Below, one piece after another: positions 1-7,729 of a stretch of 38,197 nt of DNA. A program made the position numbers and the translations under genes. Source of the stretch: an uncultured Collinsella sp. (GTDB lineage: Bacteria; Actinomycetota; Coriobacteriia; Coriobacteriales; Coriobacteriaceae); contig UQIY01000019.1 in the NCBI GenBank assembly GCA_900541195.1, positions 1 to 38,197 of the forward strand, written 5' to 3'. Numbering within the stretch: the stretch's first letter is position 1; each line of letters begins with the position of its first letter. The notes beneath the pieces were generated by a model. That model saw only the letters and a list, made by a program, of their open reading frames with translations. It was not told the DNA's origin and searched no databases.

Positions 1-53
1 GCATACGAGATAGGCTCCGGTCTCGTGGGCGCGGAGATGTGTATAAGAGACAG
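1..53. other. Illumina Nextera P7 adapter (not genomic)
   Basis: Bases 1-11 match the inner end of the P7 primer. Bases 12-19 (AGGCTCCG) are an 8-base i7 index. Bases 20-34 are the Nextera read-2 adapter with one mismatch at 31 (G for T), and 35-53 are the 19-base Tn5 mosaic end. In frame this adapter encodes the well-known false N-termini MYKRQ and MCIRDR, so any protein start placed here is an artefact. Genomic sequence starts at about base 54. Confidence 0.97.
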
Positions 54-107
54 ATTCAAGCCGTTGCACTTTACAGAAAGCTGGAATCATTCGAGAAGGA
101 GTACGCT

Positions 108-485
108 TTGCCTACTATTAACCAGCTGGTTCGCCAGGGCCGTCGTTCCGTGCCCAAGAAGTCCAAGAACGCTGCTCTGCAGCACAACTCCCAGAAGCGC
201 GGCGTGTGCACCCGCGTCTTCACCACGAGCCCCAAGAAGCCGAACTCGGCTCTTCGTAAGGTTGCCCGTGTTCGCCTTGTCAACGGCATCGAAGTTACTG
301 CTTACATCCCGGGTGAGGGCCACAACCTGCAGGAGCACTCCATCGTGCTCGTCCGCGGCGGTCGTGTCCGTGACCTCCCTGGTGTCCGTTATCACGTCAT
401 CCGTGGCGCCTACGACGCTGCTCCGGTCCAGAACCGTATGCAGGCCCGTTCCAAGTACGGTGCTAAGCGCCCCAAGGCTAAATAA
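108..485 (+). CDS. rpsL: 30S ribosomal protein S12
   Basis: S12 is the decoding-centre protein of the small ribosomal subunit. The 125-residue product has the usual length and begins MPTINQLVRQGRR. The start is TTG at 108, six bases after GAGAAGGAG (93-101). An in-frame extension back to base 39 is adapter sequence and is rejected. The family signature TSPKKPNSALRK is present with the streptomycin-sensitive lysine at K43. The second streptomycin loop reads RGGRVRDLPG: residue 88 is arginine (codon 369-371) where most bacteria have lysine. The following Asp89, the RimO methylthiolation site in other bacteria, is kept. It is the first gene of the rpsL-rpsG-fusA-rpsJ operon; its promoter lies off the contig. 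Confidence 0.97.
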   Translation: MPTINQLVRQGRRSVPKKSKNAALQHNSQKRGVCTRVFTTSPKKPNSALRKVARVRLVNGIEVTAYIPGEGHNLQEHSIVLVRGGRVRDLPGVRYHVIRGAYDAAPVQNRMQARSKYGAKRPKAK

Positions 486-509
486 GCCAGATAACGTTTT
501 GATCTTTCG

Positions 510-535
510 CCGTGTGCCGCCTAAGCGCCGCACGG
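510..535 (+). promoter_or_regulatory. rpsL-rpsG intercistronic hairpin
   Basis: An imperfect stem pairs 510-520 with 525-535 around loop CTAA; it contains one G-U pair and one mismatch. In E. coli, S7 represses its own mRNA by binding the rpsL-rpsG spacer, so a similar role is possible here. Only the hairpin is seen; the function is inferred from position. Confidence 0.3.
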
Positions 536-557
536 TAGACACTTAAGGAGATTTCAC

Positions 558-1031
558 ATGCCGCGTCGTGCAGCAGCTAATCGTCGTGAGGTTCAGCCTG
601 ACGCCGTTTACAACAACCGCCTGGTGACTCAGCTCATCAACAAGGTCCTTCTTGACGGCAAGAAGGCCACCGCTGAGCGCATCGTTTACACCGCTTTCGA
701 GATCGTTGCCGAGAAGTCCGAGGGTGGCGACGCTCTCGCTACCTTCAAGAAGGCTATGGACAACGTCAAGCCCACGCTCGAGGTTAAGCCCAAGCGTGTC
801 GGTGGCGCTACCTATCAGGTCCCGATGGAGGTCAACTCCCGTCGTTCCACCGCTCTGGGTATCCGCTGGATCGTCAACTTCTCCCGCGCTCGCAAGGAGA
901 AGACCATGGCCGAGCGTCTCGCCAACGAGATCCTCGACGCTTCCAACGGCCTGGGCGCTTCCGTCAAGAAGCGTGAGGACGTCTTCAAGATGGCCGAGGC
1001 CAACCGCGCGTTCTCTCACTATCGTTGGTAA
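558..1031 (+). CDS. rpsG: 30S ribosomal protein S7
   Basis: S7 is the primary 16S rRNA-binding protein that nucleates assembly of the 30S head. The 157-residue product has the standard bacterial length and starts MPRRAAANRR. The conserved core GGATYQVPMEV and the basic segment around RRSTALGIRWI are present, and it ends AFSHYRW, as in other bacteria. The ATG at 558 follows AAGGAG (545-550). The gene is co-transcribed between rpsL and fusA (20-base gap to fusA). Nothing is unusual in it. Confidence 0.97.
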   Translation: MPRRAAANRREVQPDAVYNNRLVTQLINKVLLDGKKATAERIVYTAFEIVAEKSEGGDALATFKKAMDNVKPTLEVKPKRVGGATYQVPMEVNSRRSTALGIRWIVNFSRARKEKTMAERLANEILDASNGLGASVKKREDVFKMAEANRAFSHYRW

Positions 1032-1051
1032 GTTTAAGGTAAGGAACTAAC

Positions 1052-3151
1052 ATGGCTAAGCCTAAGTACAAGCTTTCCGATACCCGTAACATCGGCATCA
1101 TGGCCCACATCGATGCCGGTAAGACCACCACGACCGAGCGTATTCTTTACTACACCGGTAAGACCCACAAGATCGGTGAGGTCCATGAGGGCGCTGCCAC
1201 CATGGACTGGATGGTTCAGGAGCAGGAGCGCGGCGTAACCATTACCTCCGCTGCTACCACGTGCTTCTGGAAGAAGGACGGTACCGACTACCGCATCCAG
1301 ATCATCGACACCCCGGGCCACGTTGACTTCACCGCCGAGGTCGAGCGCTGCCTGCGCGTCCTCGATGGCGCTGTCGCCGTCTTCGACGCCGTTGCTGGCG
1401 TTCAGCCCCAGTCTGAGACCGTTTGGCGTCAGGCTTCTACCTTCAACGTCCCCCGCATCGCCTTCATCAACAAGTATGACCGCGTGGGCGCTGACTTCTT
1501 CAACGCTATCGAGACCATGAAGGATCGTCTCGACGCCAACGCCGTGGCCGCTCAGGTCCCGATGGGCGCCGAGGACAACTTCTGGGGCGTCATCGACCTG
1601 GTCACCATGACTGCTTGGGACTTCAAGGCCGACGACAAGGGCATGACCTACCCCGAGCCGATGGACGAGATCCCGGCTGAGTTTGCCGACATCGCTGCCA
1701 CCAAGCGCGAGGAGCTCCTCGACGCTGCTGCCAGCTTTGACGACGAGCTCATGGAGAAGATCCTCATGGAGGAGGACTTCACCGTCGAGGAGCTCAAGGC
1801 TGCTCTGCGCAAGGGTGTTCTGGCCAACGAGCTCAACCTCGTCTTCGTGGGCTCCGCCTACAAGAACAAGGGCGTTCAGGAGCTGCTCGACGCTGTCGTC
1901 GACTACCTGCCCAGCCCGCTCGACGTCGAGGCCGTCACCGGTACCGATCCGGACACCGGCGAGGAGATTCAGCGTCATCCTTCCTTCGACGAGCCCTTCT
2001 CCGGCCTGGTCTTCAAGATCATGACCGACCCGTTCGTCGGTAAGCTCACCTATGTCCGCGTTTACTCCGGCCGCGCCGAGTCCGGCTCCTACGTGGTCAA
2101 CGCTTCCAACGGTCAGCGCGAGCGTCTCGGCCGCATCCTCGAGATGAACGCCGCCGAGCGTATCGACCGTGACGACGCTGCCGCCGGCGACATCGTCGCT
2201 TGCGTCGGCTTCAAGAACTCCACCACCGGTGACACCCTGTGCGCCGAGGGCAAGGAGATCGTCCTCGAGAAGATCGAGTTCGCTAAGCCCGTTATCGACG
2301 TTGCCATTGAGCCCAAGACCAAGGCCGAGCAGGACAAGATGTCCCTGGCTCTGACCAAGCTCGCCGAGGAGGACCCGACCTTCCAGGTGTCCACTAACCA
2401 CGAGACCGGCCAGACCATCATCGCCGGCATGGGCGAGCTGCACCTCGAGATCATCGTCGACCGTCTGCTCCGCGAGTTCAAGGTTGACGCTAACGTTGGT
2501 AAGCCCCAGGTTGCCTACCGCGAGACCGCTGGTCACGACGTCGAGAAGGCTGAGGGCAAGTTCGTCCGTCAGTCCGGCGGTCGCGGTCAGTACGGCCACG
2601 CCGTCATCAAGCTCGAGAAGATGGAGGAGGGCTTCGGCTACGAGTTCGTCAACGCTATCGTCGGCGGCGTCGTGCCCAAGGAGTACATCCCGTCTATCGA
2701 CAAGGGCATTCAGGAGGCCCTGAACACCGGTGTTATCGCCGGCTTCCCGGTCCTCGACGTTAAGGTCACCCTGTTCGACGGTTCTTACCACGAGGTCGAC
2801 TCCTCCGAGGCCGCCTTTAAGATCGCCGGTTCCATGGCTATCAAGGACGCCCTCAAGAAGTCCGATCCGCAGCTGCTCGAGCCGATCATGGCTGTCGAGG
2901 TCGAGACCCCCGAGCAGTACATGGGCGACGTTATGGGCAACCTCTCCGGTCGCCGCGGCAAGATCGAGGGCATGGAGGATCGCAAGAACAGCAAGCTCAT
3001 CCGTGCCAAGGTGCCGCTGGGCGAGATGTTCGGTTACGCTACCGACCTTCGCTCCCAGACCCAGGGCCGTGCATCCTACACGATGCAGTTCGACTCTTAT
3101 GAGCCCGCGCCCAAGTCCATCGTGGACGAGGTCATGAGCAAGAACGCCTAA
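1052..3151 (+). CDS. fusA: Translation elongation factor G
   Basis: EF-G is the GTPase that drives ribosomal translocation and, with RRF, recycling. The product is 699 residues, full length. G1 is AHIDAGKT (residues 18-25); G3 DTPGH follows, and G4 reads NKYD where most EF-Gs have NKMD. The switch region with RGVTITSAATTC and the C-terminal domains (GRRGKIEGME) are intact, so the protein should be functional. The ATG at 1052 follows a GTAAGGAAC-type ribosome site. The usual next gene, tuf (EF-Tu), is absent. A 61-base spacer with a small hairpin (TGCGAGA 3177-3183 / TCTCGCA 3189-3195) leads straight to rpsJ. Confidence 0.97.
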   Translation: MAKPKYKLSDTRNIGIMAHIDAGKTTTTERILYYTGKTHKIGEVHEGAATMDWMVQEQERGVTITSAATTCFWKKDGTDYRIQIIDTPGHVDFTAEVERCLRVLDGAVAVFDAVAGVQPQSETVWRQASTFNVPRIAFINKYDRVGADFFNAIETMKDRLDANAVAAQVPMGAEDNFWGVIDLVTMTAWDFKADDKGMTYPEPMDEIPAEFADIAATKREELLDAAASFDDELMEKILMEEDFTVEELKAALRKGVLANELNLVFVGSAYKNKGVQELLDAVVDYLPSPLDVEAVTGTDPDTGEEIQRHPSFDEPFSGLVFKIMTDPFVGKLTYVRVYSGRAESGSYVVNASNGQRERLGRILEMNAAERIDRDDAAAGDIVACVGFKNSTTGDTLCAEGKEIVLEKIEFAKPVIDVAIEPKTKAEQDKMSLALTKLAEEDPTFQVSTNHETGQTIIAGMGELHLEIIVDRLLREFKVDANVGKPQVAYRETAGHDVEKAEGKFVRQSGGRGQYGHAVIKLEKMEEGFGYEFVNAIVGGVVPKEYIPSIDKGIQEALNTGVIAGFPVLDVKVTLFDGSYHEVDSSEAAFKIAGSMAIKDALKKSDPQLLEPIMAVEVETPEQYMGDVMGNLSGRRGKIEGMEDRKNSKLIRAKVPLGEMFGYATDLRSQTQGRASYTMQFDSYEPAPKSIVDEVMSKNA

Positions 3152-3212
3152 GTTCGAGCTCCCTGTTACGTAATCCTGCGAGAACACTTCTCGCACTCTT
3201 TGGAGGTTTAAG

Positions 3213-3521
3213 TTGGCTACCCAGAAGATCCGCATTCGCCTCAAGGGCTATGATCACGAGGTCGTCGATCAGTCCGCGAAGCTCATCGTCGAGACCGCTC
3301 AGAAGACCGGCGCTCGCGTTTCCGGTCCTGTCCCCCTGCCCACCGAGCGCAACCTGTACACGGTTATCCGCTCGCCGCACGTGAACAAGGACTCCCGTGA
3401 GCAGTTCGAGATGCGCACCCACAAGCGCCTCATCGACATCCTCGACCCCACCTCGGGCACCGTTGATTCGCTCATGCGTCTCGACCTCCCCGCTGGCGTC
3501 GACATCGACATCAAGCTCTAA
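3213..3521 (+). CDS. rpsJ: 30S ribosomal protein S10
   Basis: S10 (NusE) is a 30S head protein and a transcription antitermination partner of NusB. The 102-residue product starts MATQKIRIRLKGYDHEVVD and contains the diagnostic RSPHVNKDSREQFEMRTHKRL. The start is TTG at 3213, six bases after TGGAGG (3201-3206), with no in-frame ATG nearby; this is the second ribosomal gene here with a TTG start. In most bacteria rpsJ heads the S10 operon directly before rplC. Here it is the last gene of its unit, followed by a terminator, and rplC lies about 13.9 kb downstream. Confidence 0.96.
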   Translation: MATQKIRIRLKGYDHEVVDQSAKLIVETAQKTGARVSGPVPLPTERNLYTVIRSPHVNKDSREQFEMRTHKRLIDILDPTSGTVDSLMRLDLPAGVDIDIKL

Positions 3522-3542
3522 GCGATATCGCTCATAGCTTAC

Positions 3543-3582
3543 AGAGCCTCGCTGCCATTACGGTAGCGGGGCTCTTTTGTTT
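3543..3582 (+). terminator. Rho-independent terminator after rpsJ
   Basis: AGAGCCTCGCTGCC pairs with GGTAGCGGGGCTCT around loop ATTAC (stem 3543-3575, with one G-U pair), followed by TTTTGTTTT. It ends the rpsL-rpsG-fusA-rpsJ operon. Confidence 0.85.
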
Positions 3583-3636
3583 TGAATGAAGGTTTGGATT
3601 GCCGGGTAATGCTGCCGAGTAGGTGGCTGCGGCGCC

Positions 3637-4413
3637 CTATTCGCTCAAGGGACGCAGCGATGCCTCCTCAAAATGGAAGGATCGCACGCCGCCTTCCGTT
3701 TCGATACACGCGCGACCAAAGGCATCGACGGTTTTAAAGATTCCGCGTGCCAGCTCGTCACCGGCAGGGGAACGGGCGATAACGTTCTCTCCAATCCAAT
3801 TGAGGTGAGCGACATATTCGCCGTGGACGGGCGCGAGCGGTCCGGCGCTTTCTTCCATGGCATTGAGGCGCTCTGCCCAGGTATCTACAGCGTCTATAAC
3901 TGCGTGATAGACCTCATCGAGGAGCATGTCGACGGCGGGAACGCTCTCGTTGAGGTCCGAGAGGCCAATTGCCGCCAGGCCGCCATCGGGCACCTCTTGG
4001 GGCGTGTAGTTTACGTTGACACCAATGCCGCAGACGGCGAAAGGTTTGCCTTCGTTATCGCGTGCGGCCTCGACCAGAATGCCGCCGAGCTTGCGTCCTC
4101 GCGCGACCAGGTCGTTGGGCCATTTGAGGCCGATCTCGTTTGCAAGACCCTGCTTTTCGAGCGCCTCGAGCACCGCTAGGCCGCTGACTGCGGCAAGACC
4201 AGAGTACTTTGCAGGATTAACGCATGGACGCAGGACAATCGAAAGCAATAGGTTACCGGCGGTTGAATCCCACTTGTGGCCGCGCCGGCCGCGTCCTGCT
4301 GTCTGAGCCCGGGCGGCAAGTCCTGTGTCGTGCGGCGCGCCCTGTTTTCCTGCTTCGAGCAGGTCATCGTTGGTCGATCCGGTTACGTCGACCACCGTTA
4401 ATTTAGCATCCAT
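3637..4413 (-). CDS. birA: Biotin-[acetyl-CoA-carboxylase] ligase
   Basis: This enzyme activates biotin with ATP and transfers it to the AccB lysine encoded in the divergent operon. The product is 258 residues. The catalytic core starts almost at once (VTGSTNDDL, residues 10-18), so there is no N-terminal DNA-binding domain: this is the monofunctional class and should not itself repress. The biotinyl-AMP loop GRGRRGHKW (40-48), KWPND (97-101) and GRKLGGILVE (106-115) are present, followed by a C-terminal SH3-like domain. The ATG at 4413 lies 11 bases after AAGGAGG; longer in-frame forms to 4494 lack a ribosome site. It is divergent from fabH across about 175 bases with shared repeat motifs. 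Confidence 0.93.
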   Translation of the reverse strand: MDAKLTVVDVTGSTNDDLLEAGKQGAPHDTGLAARAQTAGRGRRGHKWDSTAGNLLLSIVLRPCVNPAKYSGLAAVSGLAVLEALEKQGLANEIGLKWPNDLVARGRKLGGILVEAARDNEGKPFAVCGIGVNVNYTPQEVPDGGLAAIGLSDLNESVPAVDMLLDEVYHAVIDAVDTWAERLNAMEESAGPLAPVHGEYVAHLNWIGENVIARSPAGDELARGIFKTVDAFGRACIETEGGVRSFHFEEASLRPLSE

Positions 4414-4511
4414 AACGGCTGCTACCTCCTTAATGAATAAGTGAATAACGCACTGGTGTCGAGAGATAGACACAATGTGAAGCCTTTGTCGCATTTGAAC
4501 AATTTAATGTT

Positions 4512-4573
4512 AACACGTCAACAACGACTGAAATGCGTTATCCTCTCTTGGTCGATGTAAACACGTCAACAAC
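4512..4573. promoter_or_regulatory. Twin AACACGTCAACAAC motifs, birA-fabH control region
   Basis: The 14-base motif AACACGTCAACAAC occurs twice in direct orientation, at 4512-4525 and 4560-4573. With its left flank the first copy forms a near-palindrome of the form GTTRACRYGTYAAC. The minus-strand reading of the first copy gives TTGACG, 17 bases from TCAAAT, a possible -35/-10 for birA. The second copy lies only 16 bases before the fabH start codon, across its leader. It is a plausible operator pair for a fatty-acid regulator; the regulator is not in this window. Confidence 0.45.
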
Positions 4574-4589
4574 TCAAAGGAGGTTAGTG

Positions 4590-5549
4590 ATGGGTTTCAC
4601 GATTCTTGGAACAGGCTCGGCGCTTCCTAAGCGCAGTGTTTCCAATGACGAGCTGTCTGAGTTCCTCAATACCTCGGATGAGTGGATTTTTACCCGCACC
4701 GGTATCAAGAGCCGCCACGTCTGCACCACTGAGTCACTCGACGAGCTTGCCGTAGCGGCGAGCGAGCGGGCGCTTCAGGTATCCGGAATCGACGCGAGCC
4801 AGCTGGATCTTATCGTCTGTTCGACGACGACGGGCGATCACCTCGTTCCTGCCGAAGCGTGCGCCGTTGCTGAGCGCCTGGGTGCCACATGTCCTGCCTT
4901 CGACGTTTCGGCGGCTTGTGCCGGCTTCGTATTTGCGCTCGATGTCGCCGAGGGTTATATCGCCCGCGGTCGCGCCAAGCACGTGCTGGTCGTTGCCGCC
5001 GAGCAGATGACGCGCGCGCTCGATTGGACCGACCGTGCCACGTGCGTGCTCTTTGGCGATGGCGCGGGTGCTGCGGTCATAGGGGCTGGGGGAGACAACC
5101 CTCTTGCCGTTGAGCTTTCGACAGCGCCCGATGTCGAGACGTTGCGCGTTCCCGGTCTGGTCGGCACCTCGCCGTTTAAGGACTCCGCAGATAGCGCGAG
5201 TGTGCTGTCCATGAATGGTCGCCGCGTGTTCAAGTTCGGCGTCAACGCCATCTGCGACACGGTCCATAAGCTTGCGAGCGATGCGGGCATTTCGGTCGAA
5301 GACATCGATCATTTTGTATTCCATCAGGCTAACGAACGAATCCTGAGTCAGGCGGTCAAGCGTCTCGGCGTGCCAGACGAGCGCGTGGTTCGAACGCTAC
5401 GCGAGACCGGCAACATTTCGAGCGCCTGCATTCCCTTTGCGCTTGACCGGCTGGCACGTACCGACGCACTGAATGAGGACGACACCATCGCCCTCGTTGG
5501 ATTTGGCGCCGGCCTGGATATAGGTGGCTATCTGCTTCGTTGGAAGTAG
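4590..5549 (+). CDS. fabH: 3-oxoacyl-ACP synthase III
   Basis: FabH condenses an acyl-CoA primer with malonyl-ACP to start fatty-acid synthesis. The 319-residue thiolase-fold product has the catalytic triad: Cys110 in SAACAGFVFAL, His245 in FHQAN and Asn275 in GNISSA, closely matching E. coli numbering. The N-terminal NTSDEWIFTRTGI and the terminal GFGAGL are typical. The start is the ATG at 4590, seven bases after AAAGGAGG. A 19-residue in-frame extension to 4533 runs through the repeat motifs and is rejected. It is the first gene of the long FAS-II/ACC operon. Confidence 0.96.
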   Translation: MGFTILGTGSALPKRSVSNDELSEFLNTSDEWIFTRTGIKSRHVCTTESLDELAVAASERALQVSGIDASQLDLIVCSTTTGDHLVPAEACAVAERLGATCPAFDVSAACAGFVFALDVAEGYIARGRAKHVLVVAAEQMTRALDWTDRATCVLFGDGAGAAVIGAGGDNPLAVELSTAPDVETLRVPGLVGTSPFKDSADSASVLSMNGRRVFKFGVNAICDTVHKLASDAGISVEDIDHFVFHQANERILSQAVKRLGVPDERVVRTLRETGNISSACIPFALDRLARTDALNEDDTIALVGFGAGLDIGGYLLRWK

Positions 5550-5601
5550 TCGCACATAGGAAATAAAAACGCCCCCAGGGCACAAACAAAGGAGAACTAC
5601 C

Positions 5602-5838
5602 ATGGCAGATCAGAAGACCTTCGAGCGCGTTTGCGACGTTATCCGCGAGACCGCTGGCCTTGACGACGTCGAGATGAAGCCCGAGTCCACGCTCGAGGAG
5701 ATTGGCCTCGACAGCCTGGGCACCGTCGAGATCCTCGTCGCCGTCGAGGACGAGTTTGGCATTGAGCTCGATACCGAGGAGAACCCCAAGACGGTTGGCG
5801 AGTTCGCCGATACGGTCGAGGCGGCATTGGAGAAGTAG
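5602..5838 (+). CDS. acpP: Acyl carrier protein
   Basis: This 78-residue acidic protein carries growing acyl chains on a 4'-phosphopantetheine. The attachment serine is in IGLDSLGTVEI (the DSL motif), followed by the usual acidic helix (VEDEFGIELDTEE). The ATG at 5602 follows AAAGGAG. It sits between fabH and fabK with a 2-base gap to fabK. No ACP synthase (acpS) gene is present in this window. Confidence 0.96.
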   Translation: MADQKTFERVCDVIRETAGLDDVEMKPESTLEEIGLDSLGTVEILVAVEDEFGIELDTEENPKTVGEFADTVEAALEK

Positions 5839-5840
5839 AG

Positions 5841-6785
5841 ATGCTCAAGACTCCTCTCTGCGAGCTGCTCGGCATCGAAAAGCCCGTGTTCCAGGGCGGC
5901 ATGGCCTGGATTGCCGATGCTTCGCTTGCCTCGGCCGTGTCCGAGGCCGGCGGGTTGGGAATCATCGCGGCCATGAATGCCGACGCCAACTGGCTGCGCG
6001 ATCAGATTCACGAGCTGCGCACCAAGACGGATAAGCCTTTTGGCGTGAACGTCATGCTTATGAGCCCGTTTGCCGACGAGGTCGCACAGGTTGTGATTGA
6101 TGAGCGGGTGCCCGTTGTGGTGACCGGCGCCGGCAATCCCACAAAGTACATGAAGGCGTGGAACGAGGCGGGCATCAAGGTTATTCCCGTCGTGGCTTCG
6201 GTGGCGCTGGCGCGTCTCGTGGCGCGTCGCGGAGCCACTGCCGTGGTTGCCGAGGGCACCGAATCAGGCGGCCATATTGGCGAGACCTCGACGATGGCAC
6301 TTGTCCCGCAAGTTGTCGATGCGGTCGATATTCCCGTGGTTGCGGCTGGCGGCATCGCCGATGGCCGCGGCGTGGCGGCCGCTTTTATGCTCGGCGCTGC
6401 CGGCGTCCAGGTGGGAACACGCTTTCTGGTCGCAAACGAGTGCACCGTATCCGAGCAATACAAAGAGCTGGTGCTCAAGGCGGGAGACACCTCGACGCGC
6501 GCGACTGGCCGTTCGACGGGACATCCGGTACGCGCGCTTAAGAGCCCCTTCACCAATGCCTACGCCAAAAGTGAGGCGGCGGGCGTAAGTGTCGAGGAAC
6601 TCGGGGCCATGGGCACGGGTGCTCTTCGCAAGGCCGCCAAGGACGGCAATTACGAAGAGGGTTCGTATCTGTGCGGACAGATTGCCGGCATGGTGAACGA
6701 GCGCCAGAGCGCGCGCGAAATCGTCGACGATCTGGTCGATGGCGCCGAGCACGTCCTGAAGGGTGCGTGCGCATGGGTAGCGTAG
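5841..6785 (+). CDS. fabK: Enoyl-ACP reductase II (FMN-dependent)
   Basis: FabK reduces trans-2-enoyl-ACP in the last step of each elongation cycle using NAD(P)H and FMN. The 314-residue product is a nitronate-monooxygenase-like TIM barrel: PVFQGGMAWIADASLA at the N-terminus, GAGNP, the active-site EGTESGGHIGE with His145, then AAGGIADGRG and GVQVGTRF for phosphate binding. This family is unrelated to the triclosan target FabI, and FabK enzymes are known to be triclosan-tolerant. It is the only enoyl reductase in the operon. Its 3' end overlaps fabD by 13 bases. Confidence 0.93.
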   Translation: MLKTPLCELLGIEKPVFQGGMAWIADASLASAVSEAGGLGIIAAMNADANWLRDQIHELRTKTDKPFGVNVMLMSPFADEVAQVVIDERVPVVVTGAGNPTKYMKAWNEAGIKVIPVVASVALARLVARRGATAVVAEGTESGGHIGETSTMALVPQVVDAVDIPVVAAGGIADGRGVAAAFMLGAAGVQVGTRFLVANECTVSEQYKELVLKAGDTSTRATGRSTGHPVRALKSPFTNAYAKSEAAGVSVEELGAMGTGALRKAAKDGNYEEGSYLCGQIAGMVNERQSAREIVDDLVDGAEHVLKGACAWVA

Positions 6786-7699
6786 CGTTTCTGTTTGCCG
6801 GCCAGGGCGCCCAGCACCCCGCGATGGGTGTCGACCTCATCGAGGCATCGCCGGCAGCTACCGAGGTGTTCGCGATCGCCGACGAGGTGCGTCCGGGAAC
6901 CAGTGAGCAGTGCCGGAGCGCCTCCAAGGAGGAGCTCTCGCAGACCGAGAACACGCAGCCGTGCGTGTTCGTTCACGACCTGGCAGCGGCTGCCGCCCTG
7001 CGCGAGCGCGGCGTGGTGCCTGCCGCCTGTGCGGGATTTTCGCTGGGCGAGGTCGCCGCGCTCACCTTTGCGGGGGCGTTCGATACGCGAGCGGGCTTTG
7101 AGCTCGTGTGCGAGCGCGCGGCGCTGATGGCCGCGGCTGCCGAGCGCCATCCGGGCGGCATGCGCGTCGTCATCAAGCTCGATGCGGCGCAAGTCGAGAA
7201 CCTGGCTGCGCAGGCCGGCGAGGACTGCTGGCCGGTCAACTACAACAGCCCGCAGCAGACGGTTGTGGCCGGAGCGCCCGAGGCGCTGCAGGCGCTCGAC
7301 GACCTAGTAAAAGAGGCTGGCGGCCGCGCTATGAAAGTCGCGGTGTCGGGTGCATTTCATAGCCCCTATATGGCAGAGGCGACTGAGGGGCTGGCGACGT
7401 ATATCCAAGACAGCCACGCGCCGTCTCCGCTGCTGATTCCGGTCATGGCAAACATAACGGCGGCGCCCTATCCGGCGGATCCGCGAGCAGCATCGGATGT
7501 CTTGGCCAATCAGGTGAGCCATGCCGTGCGCTGGGTCGATACGCTGCATGCTCTGCAGGATCAAGGCATCGACACATTTATTGAGGTCGGCCCCGGCAAA
7601 ACGCTGTCCGGCCTGATCAAGCGTACGTTGAGCGACGTTCGTGTGTATTCGTGCGAGACGGCCGAGCAGGTCGCAGCTATTGCCGACGAGCTCGCATAG
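6773..7699 (+). CDS. fabD: Malonyl-CoA:ACP transacylase
   Basis: FabD moves malonate from CoA to ACP. The 308-residue product starts MGSVAFLFAGQGAQ, whose GQGAQ supplies the oxyanion glutamine. The nucleophile is Ser90 in GFSLGE and the base His196 in GAFHSPYM; GPGKTLSGL closes the domain. The start at 6773 overlaps the fabK 3' end and follows AAGGG (6759-6763). Longer in-frame readings inside fabK give an arginine-rich shadow peptide and are rejected. The overlap suggests translational coupling with fabK. Confidence 0.95.
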   Translation: MGSVAFLFAGQGAQHPAMGVDLIEASPAATEVFAIADEVRPGTSEQCRSASKEELSQTENTQPCVFVHDLAAAAALRERGVVPAACAGFSLGEVAALTFAGAFDTRAGFELVCERAALMAAAAERHPGGMRVVIKLDAAQVENLAAQAGEDCWPVNYNSPQQTVVAGAPEALQALDDLVKEAGGRAMKVAVSGAFHSPYMAEATEGLATYIQDSHAPSPLLIPVMANITAAPYPADPRAASDVLANQVSHAVRWVDTLHALQDQGIDTFIEVGPGKTLSGLIKRTLSDVRVYSCETAEQVAAIADELA

Positions 7700-7729
7700 T
7701 CCACAGGGCTGTAACCCGAAAGGAATGAC

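Noticed and set aside
39..107. In-frame N-terminal extension of rpsL beginning MYKRQ
   Set aside because: It is translated adapter sequence plus the 5' leader; the true start is TTG 108 after GAGAAGGAG.
1034..3244. 736-residue open frame antisense to fusA
   Set aside because: It is a shadow of strong GC codon bias on the opposite strand; the composition is Leu/Val/Gly/Asp-rich with no domain, and fusA itself is certain.
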